From positions 744,001 to 808,000 of the forward strand of contig NZ_AP028138.1 of NCBI RefSeq assembly GCF_030297595.1: a DNA stretch of 64,000 bases, in the 5' to 3' direction. A model generated the notes under the pieces. The model was given only the letters and a program-made list of their open reading frames with translations, did no database searches and had not been told where the DNA came from. The position numbers were made by a program, and so were the translations under genes. The first letter of the stretch is position 1. Each line of letters begins with the position of its first letter. This document shows positions 10,794 through 20,698 of the stretch, piece by piece. This stretch comes from Polynucleobacter sp. HIN7. GTDB taxonomy: Bacteria; Pseudomonadota; Gammaproteobacteria; Burkholderiales; Burkholderiaceae.

Positions 10794-12716
10794 ATGGTTG
10801 CGGTTACTCTTCCTGATGGTTCGAAGCGCGAGTTTGCTGCGTCGGTGACCATTGCTGAAGTTGCGCAATCGATTGGGAGCGGTTTAGCCAAAGCTGCCCT
10901 CGCCGGCTCTGTGGATGGCCGTCTAGTGGACCTGAGTCACACGATCGACCATGATGTGCAATTGTCCATCATTACCGATAAAAACCCCGAAGGCCTGGAC
11001 ATCATTCGTCATTCCACTGCCCATCTACTTGCATACGCTGTTAAAGAATTGTTCCCCGATGCGCAGGTCACGATTGGCCCAGTCATTGAGAACGGCTTCT
11101 ATTACGACTTTTCGTATCATCGACCCTTCACTCCAGATGATCTCGCTGCGCTTGAGAAAAAAATGCTGGAGTTAGCCAAGAAGGATGAGCCAGTCGTTCG
11201 TCAAGTGATGCCCCGAGATCAAGCGGTTGAGTTCTTCAAAAAGCAAGGCGAAATTTACAAAGCCGAGATTATTGCGAGCATTCCGCAAAATGAAGAGGTC
11301 TCGCTTTACACCGAGGGCAAATTTACCGACCTCTGCCGCGGCCCTCACGTGCCCTCGACTGGAAAACTCAAGGTATTCAAACTCATGAAGCTCGCCGGTG
11401 CGTATTGGCGCGGTGATAGCAAGAATGAGATGTTGCAACGGATTTATGGCACCGCTTGGACCAAGAAGGAAGATCAAGACGCCTACTTACATATGTTGGA
11501 AGAGGCTGAGAAGCGCGATCATCGCCGCCTAGGCAAACAGCTTGATTTATTTCATTTCCAGGATGAGGCGCCAGGCCTCGTGTTCTGGCACCCCAAAGGT
11601 TGGGCCATTTGGCAAGAGGTGGAGCAGTACATGCGCGGCGTTTATCAGCAAGAGGGCTATCAGGAGGTCAAAGCTCCGCAAATCCTCGATCGCGGTCTTT
11701 GGGAAAAATCCGGCCACTGGGATAACTACAAAGAGAACATGTTCACGACCGAGTCGGAAAACCGGGCCTACGCATTAAAGCCCATGAACTGCCCAGGCCA
11801 TGTGCAAATCTTTAATTCAGGCTTGCATAGTTATCGTGAGTTACCGCTGCGCTTTGGTGAGTTTGGACAATGCCATCGCAATGAACCCTCAGGCGCACTT
11901 CACGGATTGATGCGGGTACGCGGATTTACCCAAGACGATGGTCACATTTTTTGTACCGAAGATCAGATTCAGGCAGAGGTTGCCGCATTTGACCAAGCAG
12001 TTCGAGCGGTCTATCGCGATTTTGGTTTTACAGAAGTGGCTGTGAAATTAGCCCTGCGTCCTGCTAAGCGGGTAGGGGATGATGCCATTTGGGATAAGGC
12101 CGAGGCATCACTGAGGGGGGCACTCAAAGCCTCCGGTCAAACGTGGGAAGAGCTGCCTGGTGAGGGTGCTTTCTACGGGCCCAAGATTGAATACCACCTC
12201 AAGGATTCGATTGGGCGTTCTTGGCAGTGCGGCACCATGCAGGTCGACTTTTCTATGCCAGCCCGCCTAGGGGCTGAGTATGTAGCCGAAGATAACAGTC
12301 GTAAGGTCCCAGTCATGCTGCACCGAGCGATAGTGGGCTCCTTGGAGCGTTTTATCGGGATTTTGATCGAAAATCATGCCGGCGCCATGCCGGTTTGGCT
12401 CGCTCCAACCCAGGCAATTGTGTTGAATATTTCTGAAAATTCCGCCGAATATGCCCAAAAAATCCAGCAAATGCTGAAAAAACAAGGGTTTAGGGTGGAA
12501 TCTGATTTGCGAAACGAGAAAATTACGTATAAAATACGCGAGCACGCATTACAAAAACTGCCTTATTTGCTTGTTGTTGGCGATAAAGAGCGTGAAAGTA
12601 ATACGGTGGCCGTTCGTGCCCGTGGCGGAATTGATTTAGGGGTTATGCCCGTAGATGCCTTCGTCACCCGACTCCAGCAGGATATTGCCCAGAAAGTCGG
12701 ACCCGAGCCTAGCTAG
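10794..12716 (+). CDS. thrS: threonyl-tRNA synthetase
   Basis: About 640 residues of class II ThrRS, which charges tRNA-Thr. Domains in order are the N-terminal TGS domain ([13 protein letters not shown]), the editing domain with [16 protein letters not shown], the catalytic core with [10 protein letters not shown] (zinc and substrate Cys/His), [35 protein letters not shown] (motif 2) and [17 protein letters not shown] (motif 3), then the anticodon-binding domain. The ATG at 10794 with GGAG 5 nt upstream gives the normal N-terminus; an ATG at 10779 in the same frame is less likely. infC follows, the order common in proteobacteria. Confidence 0.97.
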   Translation: MVAVTLPDGSKREFAASVTIAEVAQSIGSGLAKAALAGSVDGRLVDLSHTIDHDVQLSIITDKNPEGLDIIRHSTAHLLAYAVKELFPDAQVTIGPVIENGFYYDFSYHRPFTPDDLAALEKKMLELAKKDEPVVRQVMPRDQAVEFFKKQGEIYKAEIIASIPQNEEVSLYTEGKFTDLCRGPHVPSTGKLKVFKLMKLAGAYWRGDSKNEMLQRIYGTAWTKKEDQDAYLHMLEEAEKRDHRRLGKQLDLFHFQDEAPGLVFWHPKGWAIWQEVEQYMRGVYQQEGYQEVKAPQILDRGLWEKSGHWDNYKENMFTTESENRAYALKPMNCPGHVQIFNSGLHSYRELPLRFGEFGQCHRNEPSGALHGLMRVRGFTQDDGHIFCTEDQIQAEVAAFDQAVRAVYRDFGFTEVAVKLALRPAKRVGDDAIWDKAEASLRGALKASGQTWEELPGEGAFYGPKIEYHLKDSIGRSWQCGTMQVDFSMPARLGAEYVAEDNSRKVPVMLHRAIVGSLERFIGILIENHAGAMPVWLAPTQAIVLNISENSAEYAQKIQQMLKKQGFRVESDLRNEKITYKIREHALQKLPYLLVVGDKERESNTVAVRARGGIDLGVMPVDAFVTRLQQDIAQKVGPEPS

Positions 12717-12760
12717 GGGGTGTGATGGCTTTTGATTGTTTTTGAGAGAGGAATTAGAAG

Positions 12761-13282
12761 ATCGCTACTGAAAAATTGCAACGCATCAATCAGGAAATTA
12801 CTGCCCCTGTAGTGCGTTTGATCGGATCCGACGGCAATGTGGTCGGTGTAGTTAAGTTGAACGAAGCCTTACGGTTGGCTGAGGAAGAAGATACCGACTT
12901 AGTCGAGATTGCTCCTAATGCTGATCCACCTGTAGTCCGAGTGATGGACTTTGGTAAGTTCAAATACCAAGAAGCCAAGCGTCAGCACGAAGCTAAGCTG
13001 AAGCAAAAGGTGATTCAGGTAAAGGAAGTGAAATTCCGGCCTGGTACCGATGATGGTGATTATGGTGTGAAGCTACGGAATCTGATTCGCTTTTTAGAAG
13101 ACGGCGATAAAACAAAAATTACGCTTCGGTTTCGGGGTCGCGAAATGGCCCATCAAGAAATCGGTGCAAAGATGTTGGATCGACTGAAGGTGGATTTAGA
13201 GCCTTATGGTCAAGTCGAGCAGTTTCCCAAGATGGAAGGCCGACAAATGGTGATGGTCTTAGCGCCCGCCAAAAAGAAGTAA
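12761..13282 (+). CDS. infC: translation initiation factor IF-3, ATC start codon
   Basis: IF-3 binds the 30S subunit and checks start-codon pairing. The frame is closed by an in-frame TAG at 12755-12757, leaving only ATC (12761) or TTG (12776) as plausible starts. ATC yields [21 protein letters not shown], the usual betaproteobacterial IF-3 N-terminus, with AGAGAGGA just upstream. In E. coli infC starts at AUU and IF-3 represses its own unusual codon; the ATC here fits the same autoregulation. Later segments [19 protein letters not shown] and [19 protein letters not shown] are classic IF-3. The protein is about 173 residues. Confidence 0.95.
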   Translation: MATEKLQRINQEITAPVVRLIGSDGNVVGVVKLNEALRLAEEEDTDLVEIAPNADPPVVRVMDFGKFKYQEAKRQHEAKLKQKVIQVKEVKFRPGTDDGDYGVKLRNLIRFLEDGDKTKITLRFRGREMAHQEIGAKMLDRLKVDLEPYGQVEQFPKMEGRQMVMVLAPAKKK

Positions 13283-13386
13283 GAGTTTGTAGTTGCAGTA
13301 GGTAGCACTAAGTAGCGAATCATCGGTACAGGAAGAGCAGCCGTCGGTTGCCACCGTAATCGCACAGAGAAGAAAAGGGAGCAGTC

Positions 13387-13584
13387 ATGCCCAAAATGAA
13401 GACCAAAAGTGGCGCAGCCAAGCGCTTCAAGGTCCGCGCGAGCGGATCGATCAAGCGAGGACAGGCGTTTAAGCGTCACATCCTCACCAAGAAAACCACC
13501 AAGAACAAGCGTCAGTTGCGGGGTTCCGCTCCGGTCGCGAAATCGGATGTCAAGTCGATTCGCGCCATGATGCCTTACGCATAA
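13387..13584 (+). CDS. rpmI: 50S ribosomal protein L35
   Basis: A 65-residue, highly basic L35 with the normal [16 protein letters not shown] start and [18 protein letters not shown] core. AAAAGGGAGCAG upstream of the ATG is a strong ribosome-binding site. It lies between infC (104 bp leader) and rplT (16 bp), the standard IF3-L35-L20 operon, which in proteobacteria is often controlled by L20 binding to its own mRNA. No L20-binding structure was worked out here. Confidence 0.97.
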   Translation: MPKMKTKSGAAKRFKVRASGSIKRGQAFKRHILTKKTTKNKRQLRGSAPVAKSDVKSIRAMMPYA

Positions 13585-13600
13585 ATCTTAGGAGAGCACA

Positions 13601-13963
13601 ATGCCAAGAGTAAAACGTGGGGTTACAGCGAGAGCCCGTCATAAGAAAGTCACCGATGCCGCAACCGGCTATCGTGGACGTCGTAAAAACGTATTCCGAA
13701 TCGCTAAAGAAGCGGTTATGCGCGCTGGGCAATACGCCTATCGCGATCGTCGTAACAAGAAGCGCGTATTCCGTGCTTTATGGATTGCCAGGATCAACGC
13801 TGCTGTGCGTGAACACGATATGACCTATAGCGTATTCATGAATGGCATGAAGAAAGCGTCGATCGAACTCGATCGTAAAGTTCTATCGGATATGGCTGTG
13901 TTTGACAAGGACGCGTTTGCTGCCTTGGTCACACGTGTCAAATCAGCCGTAGCACACGCTTAA
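13601..13963 (+). CDS. rplT: 50S ribosomal protein L20
   Basis: A 120-residue L20 with the expected basic N-terminal extension ([16 protein letters not shown]), [29 protein letters not shown] and [14 protein letters not shown]. It is needed for early 50S assembly and represses its own operon in E. coli. The AGGAG site lies directly upstream of the ATG. pheS begins 12 bp after the stop, so translation factors, ribosomal proteins and PheRS are likely one transcription unit. Confidence 0.97.
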   Translation: MPRVKRGVTARARHKKVTDAATGYRGRRKNVFRIAKEAVMRAGQYAYRDRRNKKRVFRALWIARINAAVREHDMTYSVFMNGMKKASIELDRKVLSDMAVFDKDAFAALVTRVKSAVAHA

Positions 13964-15019
<1,056 letters not shown>

Positions 15020-15027
15020 TTCCCATC

Positions 15028-17469
15028 ATGCAATTTTCTGAATCCTGGTTACGCCAGTTCGTTAATCCACCCATTGATAGTGAGGCACTGTCGCATGCTC
15101 TGACCATGGCCGGTCTTGAGGTTGAGGAGCGACGCTCACTAGCACCGCCATTCACTAAGATCGTGGTTGCTGAAATTATTTCAGCAGAACAGCACCCCGA
15201 TGCTGATCGCTTACGGGTATGCCGCGTGAATGCAGGACCCGATCATCCCAACTTGCAAATTGTGTGTGGCGCACCGAATGCACGTGCTGGCATCAAAATT
15301 CCCTGCGCCTTGGTTGGGGCTGAGTTGCCGCCGAGTGAAGTTGGTGGAAAACCATTTCAGATCAAGGTTGGCAAGTTACGTGGTGTGGAAAGTAATGGCA
15401 TGTTATGTTCGGGACGCGAGTTGGGTCTCGGCGAAGATCATGCCGGGATTTTGGAGCTGCCCAGTGATGCGCCGATCGGGCAAGATCTGCGAACCTATTT
15501 GCACCTAGACGATCAACTTTTTACGATCAAATTAACTCCCAATAAGGCCGACTGTTTATCCATCATCGGGATTGCGAGAGAAGTTGCTGCGATTACAGGC
15601 GCTGCTCTTTGTGTTCCAAAGCGCGAGCCACTTGCGTCAACAATTAACGACCGTGTGTCGGTCAAAATAATGGATTCAGATCTATGCGGTCGCTTTGCCG
15701 GTCGCGTGATCCGTGGAGTGAACGTCAGGGTAGAGACGCCAGCTTGGATTAAAGACCGCCTAGCGAGCGCGGGTCAGCGTAGTATTTCGCCATTGGTAGA
15801 TATCTCCAATTATGTGATGCTCGAGATCGGTCAGCCTAATCACATATTCGATCTTGATCAACTCAAGGATCCGATTGAAGTCCGCTGGGGTAAGCCCGGC
15901 GAGTCATTGAAGTTGCTCAATGATCAAACCGTGGAAGCGTATTTAGAAGGACTACGCGTTGGAGTGGTTGCGGATCAAGAAGGCCCCATCAGTCTTGCTG
16001 GCATCATGGGCGGGGATCGTACCGCAGTGAGTGATGCAACTCAGAACATTTATGTTGAGGCAGCCTTTTGGTGGCCTGCTGCAATAGCAGGTCGCGCTCG
16101 ACGCTATCACTTTACAACCGATGCGGGGCACCGCTTTGAGCGGGGTGTTGATCCACAATTAACCATTTCTGCATTGGACTACCTTAGTCAGCTCATTGTG
16201 GAGATCTGTGGCGGTCAATTGGGGCCGATCGATGATCAAATTACACAATTGCCAGAACGCAAAGCAGTAGCGATGCGCCTCGAGCGAGCTCAACGTGTGA
16301 TTGGTATTCCATTAAGCATCGAGCAAGTGAGTGATGTATTCAAACGCTTGGGTCTCGAGTTCACTGTTTCAGGGCAGGGAGAGGCTAGTGTGTTTACTGT
16401 CAAGGCCCCAAGTTATCGCTTTGATCTCGATATTGAGGAAGATCTCATCGAAGAAGTAGCGCGTTTATATGGATTCGAGAACATTCCGGATTCTCCACCA
16501 AAAGCCGAGCTGAAGATGAGTGCACCGCAGGAGCGCCAACGACCAGTGCACGCGTTGCGCCATCGCTTAGCACATGAGGGCTATCAAGAGGTCTTGAACT
16601 TTGGATTTATTGATCCCCAATCCGAACTGCAGATGGGACAGAACAGCCCTATCACCGTACTCAATCCGATAGCGAGCCAGTATGGTGTGATGCGCAGCAA
16701 TTTATGGGGCGGCCTATTACAGAACCTGCGCAGCAATCTGAATCGCGGTGCCGGACGGATTCGTATTTTTGAGATCGGTCGAGTATTTACTAGAGATGCG
16801 AGTCAACCAGAGGCTCCTGGCATCGTCGCAGGTTTTATCCAAACCAAACAAGTGGGCGGCTTGGCCTATGGTTATGTAAATCCTGAGCAATGGGCATCGC
16901 CCAATCGTTTGGTGGATTTCTTTGATGTGAAGGGTGATCTGCAGCGCTTACTAAGCCCATTACAGATCGAGACCAAAGCTGACAAAGAAACCCATCCCGC
17001 TTTGCATCCGGGCCGCAGCGCCCATATTTATTTGGGCGATCATGTAATTGGTTGGATTGGTGAGTTGCATCCAGCCTTACAGCAAACCTATGAGCTGAGT
17101 TCGGCCCCAGTATTGTTTTCTCTTAATTGGGATTCAATTTGTAATGTGGGCTTACCAGCACCGACGGAGATTAGTAAGTTTCCTGCAGTGCAACGTGATC
17201 TGGCTGTTGTGGTAGATCAATCAGTTCCAGCGCAGTCCTTACTGGATGTGATGCTGGCACAACGCCAACCATTCGTTCACAAAATCGAGCTCTTTGATGA
17301 GTTTCGTCCTCAAAAAGAGAGCAGCTCGATGGCGCTTCATGAGAAAAGCCTTGCGTTTCGGGTCACCCTAGTGAATGATCAAGATACACTGCAAGATAAA
17401 GAAGTGGAAACCTGCATGACCGCCTTATTGGACGCCTTAAAAAATCACTGCAAAGCGCGATTGCGCTAG
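15028..17469 (+). CDS. pheT: phenylalanyl-tRNA synthetase beta subunit
   Basis: The 813-residue beta subunit of PheRS. In order: the N-terminal B1 and tRNA-binding (EMAP-like) domain with EQHPDADRLRVCRV, the B3/B4 editing region with ISNYVMLEIGQPNHIFDLD, the B5 domain, the inactive synthetase-like fold with EEVARLYGFENIP, and the ferredoxin-fold anticodon-binding domain with PAVQRDLAVVVD. The length is normal for proteobacteria. It ends 67 bp before ihfA, again a conserved neighbour. Confidence 0.97.
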   Translation: MQFSESWLRQFVNPPIDSEALSHALTMAGLEVEERRSLAPPFTKIVVAEIISAEQHPDADRLRVCRVNAGPDHPNLQIVCGAPNARAGIKIPCALVGAELPPSEVGGKPFQIKVGKLRGVESNGMLCSGRELGLGEDHAGILELPSDAPIGQDLRTYLHLDDQLFTIKLTPNKADCLSIIGIAREVAAITGAALCVPKREPLASTINDRVSVKIMDSDLCGRFAGRVIRGVNVRVETPAWIKDRLASAGQRSISPLVDISNYVMLEIGQPNHIFDLDQLKDPIEVRWGKPGESLKLLNDQTVEAYLEGLRVGVVADQEGPISLAGIMGGDRTAVSDATQNIYVEAAFWWPAAIAGRARRYHFTTDAGHRFERGVDPQLTISALDYLSQLIVEICGGQLGPIDDQITQLPERKAVAMRLERAQRVIGIPLSIEQVSDVFKRLGLEFTVSGQGEASVFTVKAPSYRFDLDIEEDLIEEVARLYGFENIPDSPPKAELKMSAPQERQRPVHALRHRLAHEGYQEVLNFGFIDPQSELQMGQNSPITVLNPIASQYGVMRSNLWGGLLQNLRSNLNRGAGRIRIFEIGRVFTRDASQPEAPGIVAGFIQTKQVGGLAYGYVNPEQWASPNRLVDFFDVKGDLQRLLSPLQIETKADKETHPALHPGRSAHIYLGDHVIGWIGELHPALQQTYELSSAPVLFSLNWDSICNVGLPAPTEISKFPAVQRDLAVVVDQSVPAQSLLDVMLAQRQPFVHKIELFDEFRPQKESSSMALHEKSLAFRVTLVNDQDTLQDKEVETCMTALLDALKNHCKARLR

Positions 17470-17483
17470 CGACAATCCGGATT

Positions 17484-17492
17484 TGCTATATT
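17484..17492 (+). promoter_or_regulatory. candidate extended -10 promoter of ihfA
   Basis: TG-C-TATATT at 17484-17492 is an extended -10 element (five of six bases match TATAAT), about 45 bp before the ihfA start. No clear -35 is visible at standard spacing, as is common for extended -10 promoters. It would give ihfA-merR a transcript independent of pheT. Confidence 0.35.
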
Positions 17493-17536
17493 AGTTACTG
17501 AAAACCAATTTATTAGAATCAGAAAAGAGTGTCGCT

Positions 17537-17857
17537 ATGACTGCAAATAATCAAACCGTGACCAAAAATGAACTCTCGGAAGCCTTATTTGATCAAGTTG
17601 GTCTCAATAAGCGCGAAGCAAAAGACATGATTGACGCCTTTTTTAATCGAATTGGCGAGACTCTGGAATCTGGGGTTGAGGTCAAGATCTCAGGGTTTGG
17701 TAATTTTCAGTTGCGCAATAAAACTGCGCGCCCAGGGCGTAATCCAAAGACGGGTGAGATGATCCCGATTGCGGCGCGACGTGTCGTTACTTTTCATGCT
17801 AGTCAGAAGCTAAAGGACGCGGTCGAGTCCCATGCTCAGAACCAAAACAGAGCTTGA
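17537..17857 (+). CDS. ihfA: integration host factor alpha subunit
   Basis: A 106-residue HU/IHF-fold DNA-bending protein. [60 protein letters not shown] and [17 protein letters not shown] are diagnostic; the PGRNPKTG arm carries the DNA-intercalating proline. The position right after pheT identifies it as the alpha chain. Its partner IhfB is not in this window. The last 26 bp overlap the following MerR-family gene, implying coupled translation. Confidence 0.95.
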   Translation: MTANNQTVTKNELSEALFDQVGLNKREAKDMIDAFFNRIGETLESGVEVKISGFGNFQLRNKTARPGRNPKTGEMIPIAARRVVTFHASQKLKDAVESHAQNQNRA

Positions 17858-18182
17858 TTCCAAAGCGAATACGGTTTCGCTGCTTCCCCCAATCCCGAGT
17901 AAGCGGTATTTCACGATTGGCGAAGTGGGGGAGTTGTGCGGGGTAAAGCCCCATGTATTGCGTTATTGGGAGCAAGAATTCGTTCAACTGCGACCGCAAA
18001 AGCGTCGTGGTAATCGCCGCTACTACCAGCATCATGAGGTGGTCTTAATCCGTCAAATTCGTACATTATTGTACGAAGAGGGATTTACGATCAGCGGTGC
18101 AAAAAACCGTTTAGACGAGAGTAAATCGACCTTGCGATTACGCGAAGAGCTTCAAGAGGTCCTTCAGGTCTTAAGCCGCTGA
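17832..18182 (+). CDS. MerR-family transcriptional regulator
   Basis: A 116-residue protein with a MerR-type winged helix-turn-helix (about residues 24-90): [26 protein letters not shown], then the wing [20 protein letters not shown]. It lacks the cysteines of metal-sensing members and has only a short C-terminal helix, so no effector domain is evident. The pheT-ihfA-merR order is common in betaproteobacteria and gammaproteobacteria. The start overlaps the ihfA end by 26 bp. Its targets are not known. Confidence 0.88.
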   Translation: MLRTKTELDSKANTVSLLPPIPSKRYFTIGEVGELCGVKPHVLRYWEQEFVQLRPQKRRGNRRYYQHHEVVLIRQIRTLLYEEGFTISGAKNRLDESKSTLRLREELQEVLQVLSR

Positions 18183-18201
18183 GATACAATATTCGTTTCG
18201 T

Positions 18202-18278
<77 letters not shown>

Positions 18279-18298
18279 TCTGCGTTGAGGAAAAAACC

Positions 18299-18712
18299 AT
18301 GCATCCATTTCACTTAGCTTTCCCGGTTGATAACTTACAAGATGCTCGCGCATTTTATGGCGGCTTACTCGGTTGTCCTGAAGGGCGAAGTTCGGATGAG
18401 TGGATTGACTTCAATTTATTTGGGCATCAAATTGTGGCGCACTTGGCTGATGGTGAAGCAAAAAACGATGCGCACTCGGATGTGGATGGTAAAAAAGTAC
18501 CTGTTCGCCATTTTGGTATTGTGCTGTCCATGCCTGAGTGGGAAGCGATGGCCGATAAATTAAAAAAGGCTGGTATTGAGTTTGTGATTGAGCCTTATAT
18601 TCGGTTTAAGGGTGAAGTCGGGGAGCAGGCCACCATGTTTTTCCTAGACCCCTCAGGGAATGCGATTGAGTTTAAGGCGATGGCGCATCCTGATCGCTTG
18701 TTTGCTAAATAA
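18299..18712 (+). CDS. VOC (glyoxalase/bleomycin-resistance fold) family protein
   Basis: A 137-residue protein starting [26 protein letters not shown], the first beta-alpha-beta unit of the VOC fold. The second unit ends [15 protein letters not shown], where the glutamate is a usual metal ligand and the first-half His (HLAF) another. Members include dioxygenases and lyases; the substrate cannot be inferred. The ATG at 18299 has TGAGGA upstream and avoids running into tRNA-Pro. The stop overlaps the next start (TAATG). Confidence 0.85.
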   Translation: MHPFHLAFPVDNLQDARAFYGGLLGCPEGRSSDEWIDFNLFGHQIVAHLADGEAKNDAHSDVDGKKVPVRHFGIVLSMPEWEAMADKLKKAGIEFVIEPYIRFKGEVGEQATMFFLDPSGNAIEFKAMAHPDRLFAK

Positions 18713-19116
18713 TGAGTCAAGATTATTTTGGTTTAACCATCCCATTCTTGGATGTCTTAGGCGTCGAGCCAGAGTTTGCCAAGGATGGTCATTCCCGGAT
18801 TCGCTTAAATCTTCGACCCGAGCTATTAAATAGCTTTCATGTGGCCCATGGCGGGGTGGTGATGACTATCTTAGATTTTGCAATGGCTGCTGCCGCACGT
18901 AGTTCGCATGAGCACATTCTTGGCGTCATCACGATTGATATGACCACCAGTTTCTTGAGACCCTCAAAAGGCATGCTCATTGCAGAAGGCAAAGTCTTAA
19001 AAGTTGGTAGCACCGTCAACTATTGTGAGGGTAGTATTTTTAATGAAGCCGGCCAATTGACCGCTAAATCCACAGGCAGTTTCATGCTGCGCCGAGCTAA
19101 AAATCAAGCCAGTTAA
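18712..19116 (+). CDS. PaaI-family hotdog-fold thioesterase
   Basis: A 134-residue hotdog protein. NSFHVAHGGVVMTILDFAMAAAARS (about residues 40-64) is the conserved HGG helix of the PaaI/YbgC/4HBT group, and ITIDMTTSFLRPSKG is the following strand. These enzymes hydrolyse acyl-CoA thioesters, often aryl- or short-chain acyl-CoAs. It overlaps the VOC gene by one base, so the pair is co-translated. A second PaaI-like protein lies at 47753-48163. Confidence 0.87.
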   Translation: MSQDYFGLTIPFLDVLGVEPEFAKDGHSRIRLNLRPELLNSFHVAHGGVVMTILDFAMAAAARSSHEHILGVITIDMTTSFLRPSKGMLIAEGKVLKVGSTVNYCEGSIFNEAGQLTAKSTGSFMLRRAKNQAS

Positions 19117-19397
19117 ATCAAATTAGTTAAATTAATTATTCAATTAATTATTATATTTTTTAGTACTTAATAATCATAAGTAACTGATTATTATAATAAA
19201 TAGTTAATTTAAATCACGAATTTATTATTCACTCTAGGGTGAATAATCCAAAATAAATTATTTCTTGATTCATATATAATCGATTCGTAGTAATAATGAA
19301 TAATTAAAAAAGATTAATCAATAAATGATTTATTCCTTCTAAATTTTTTATTTATTACCCCTCACCATTATTTTAAAATTCAAGGGAATTATTTAAT
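19117..19397 (+). promoter_or_regulatory. very AT-rich spacer upstream of the H-NS-family gene
   Basis: A 281 bp gap made almost entirely of A and T, unlike all neighbouring DNA, with many TTAATTA-like steps and an inverted repeat at 19224-19247. H-NS-family proteins bind curved AT-rich DNA and often repress their own genes, so this is probably an autoregulatory control region with the promoter inside it. No single promoter stands out because many A/T hexamers resemble -10 elements. Confidence 0.6.
19224..19247. repeat. perfect 9-bp inverted repeat in the AT-rich spacer
   Basis: ATTATTCAC and GTGAATAAT are separated by TCTAGG. The dyad is 150 bp before the H-NS-like start and contains the only GC-containing cluster in that part of the spacer, which suggests a protein-binding site rather than chance. 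It is not followed by a T run, so it is unlikely to be a terminator. Confidence 0.5.
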
Positions 19398-19736
19398 ATG
19401 TCATCGTATAAAGAGTTACTTGCGCAGCGTGAGAAGTTGGACAGTCAGATCCAGAGCCTGATGCAGCGTGAAAAGTCTGAGGGAATTGCAAAGGCCAAAA
19501 AGATCATTGATGAATTTGGCTTAACTGCGAGTGACTTATTTGGTCGCAAGGCTACCGGTGCCGGCAAGCGTGGACGTCCAGCCAAAAAAGCAGCCGCTAA
19601 AAAGCGGGTAGGTAAAAAGCGCGGTAAGGTCGCCCCCAAGTATAAAAATCCAGCAACTGGAGAAACTTGGACCGGACGCGGTAAGGCCCCTAAATGGATC
19701 GCAGGGAAGGATCGCAGTAAATTTGCGATTAAATAA
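19398..19736 (+). CDS. H-NS-family nucleoid protein
   Basis: A 112-residue protein. The N-terminal helix MSSYKELLAQREKLDSQIQSLMQREKSEGIAKAK is the coiled-coil oligomerisation part; the middle is Lys/Ala-rich (RGRPAKKAAAKKRVGKKRGK); the C-terminus has the H-NS DNA-binding core TWTGRGKAPKWI, matching the T-W-x-G-R-G-x-x-P motif. It silences AT-rich DNA in related bacteria. It is preceded by an unusually AT-rich region and followed by a bidirectional terminator. Confidence 0.93.
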   Translation: MSSYKELLAQREKLDSQIQSLMQREKSEGIAKAKKIIDEFGLTASDLFGRKATGAGKRGRPAKKAAAKKRVGKKRGKVAPKYKNPATGETWTGRGKAPKWIAGKDRSKFAIK

Positions 19737-19753
19737 TCTGAGTCATTTACACT

Positions 19754-19785
19754 AAAAAGCCAGTTCATTGAACTGGCTTTTTCTT
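19754..19785. terminator. bidirectional intrinsic terminator between H-NS gene and the convergent regulator
   Basis: AAAAAGCCAGTT and AACTGGCTTTTT form a 12-bp perfect stem around CATTG, with T runs on both strands. It lies 17 bp after the H-NS-family stop and directly after the stop of the leftward regulator, so it serves both. Confidence 0.9.
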
Positions 19786-20465
19786 TACTCAAACACGGTA
19801 TTGACTGCTTCGATAAATAATTTCTCTAATTCCTGATAGGGCTGTTTATCGCCACTCGCACTATAGGTCATGACATTCGTCTTTTCAGGTAAGGCATTGA
19901 GTTCCTGGCTAAGTGCTTCCGTATCGCTCGTTTGCGGTTTTAAATGAACTCCATTCTCTTTGGCCATTTCCAATACGCCAGGATGAAGTTGTACAAAGGC
20001 TTCGTCCACCAATAGGGGAATGCGACGTGTCTGAATATTCTTACTCAGATAATGAATTAAATGCAATTGTTCGACTGGCGGGATTAAAGAATCTAAATAA
20101 ATTACATCGGGATAATGCGACACGGCCTGCATCAGGCCCTCAAGACTATCGAGGGAATGGATTAATTGAAAGGGGATTCCCCACTTTTGAATCGCTTTTT
20201 GCATTTCATCAAGATTCTCTTGACGCTTAAAGACCCCCAGGGCGATATGTTGATGGTGTTTAGCGCGCTGCTGCATTCCTACTTTTCGGCGGCGTAGCTG
20301 CTGATTGAGTGAGCTCGTGAGAATACGGCGGTGCCCACCCCGAGTTTTCCAGGCTGTTAATTCACCAAGCTCCACCATTTTTTGAACGGTTCCTAACGAG
20401 ACCTGTAGAACCTTGGCACTCTGTCGAGTGCTCAAGTAGGGCTGATTCAGATTAATGGGTTTCAT
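19785..20465 (-). CDS. excisionase/MerR-like helix-turn-helix regulator with degenerate receiver-like domain
   Basis: A 226-residue protein. Residues 8-50 (YLSTRQSAKVLQVSLGTVQKMVELGEL...RGGHRRI) form the helix-turn-helix of the excisionase/BldC-like group. After a basic linker, residues about 70-185 look like a response-regulator receiver: PDVIYLDSLIPP resembles the phosphorylation strand, with the Asp kept, but the acidic pair of the first strand is missing. It is therefore likely a pseudo-receiver. GGAGAAAGC precedes the ATG at 20465; a longer frame upstream is less likely. It is divergent from sucA, with two palindromes between. It is not linked to any integrase, so an excisionase role is unlikely. 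Confidence 0.75.
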   Translation of the reverse strand: MKPINLNQPYLSTRQSAKVLQVSLGTVQKMVELGELTAWKTRGGHRRILTSSLNQQLRRRKVGMQQRAKHHQHIALGVFKRQENLDEMQKAIQKWGIPFQLIHSLDSLEGLMQAVSHYPDVIYLDSLIPPVEQLHLIHYLSKNIQTRRIPLLVDEAFVQLHPGVLEMAKENGVHLKPQTSDTEALSQELNALPEKTNVMTYSASGDKQPYQELEKLFIEAVNTVFE

Positions 20466-20547
20466 GCTTTCTCCTTTTGTAAATTGGGATAGAAAGAGCA
20501 TAAAAATCAATTCGATAGAGATCTGTCAGGCAGGGATGAAATGTGGG

Positions 20548-20561
20548 TAGGAAATTTCCTA
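20548..20561. promoter_or_regulatory. palindrome 1, candidate operator
   Basis: TAGGAAATTTCCTA is a perfect 14-bp palindrome 83 bp upstream of the leftward regulator and about 210 bp upstream of sucA. It shares its TAGG/CCTA ends with palindrome 2 (20576-20590). Two related dyads beside a DNA-binding-protein gene suggest operator sites. Confidence 0.45.
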
Positions 20562-20575
20562 TAAAGGGGTAGGGA

Positions 20576-20590
20576 TAGGTAAGTTACCTA
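20576..20590. promoter_or_regulatory. palindrome 2, candidate operator
   Basis: TAGGTAA-G-TTACCTA is a perfect inverted repeat with 7-bp arms. Its centre is about 28 bp from that of palindrome 1. A third, shorter CCTAGG occurs about 21 bp further on (20602-20607). Confidence 0.45.
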
Positions 20591-20698
20591 GTGAGCAATC
20601 CCCTAGGACTTTCACTAATTCATTGATCTTGGGGTGTTTTTTCCTCTAACCCATGCTATCCTTACGAAACATAAGGCATTTGCTTTGCGTTCTGCTAA

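Noticed and set aside
12776..13282. infC start at TTG 12776
   Set aside because: It would remove the conserved ATEKLQ start and leave the strong ribosome-binding site too far upstream; ATC at 12761 fits better.
19785..20465. Excisionase of an integrated element
   Set aside because: The HTH resembles excisionases, but there is no integrase, attachment repeat or mobile gene around it, and it has a receiver-like domain.
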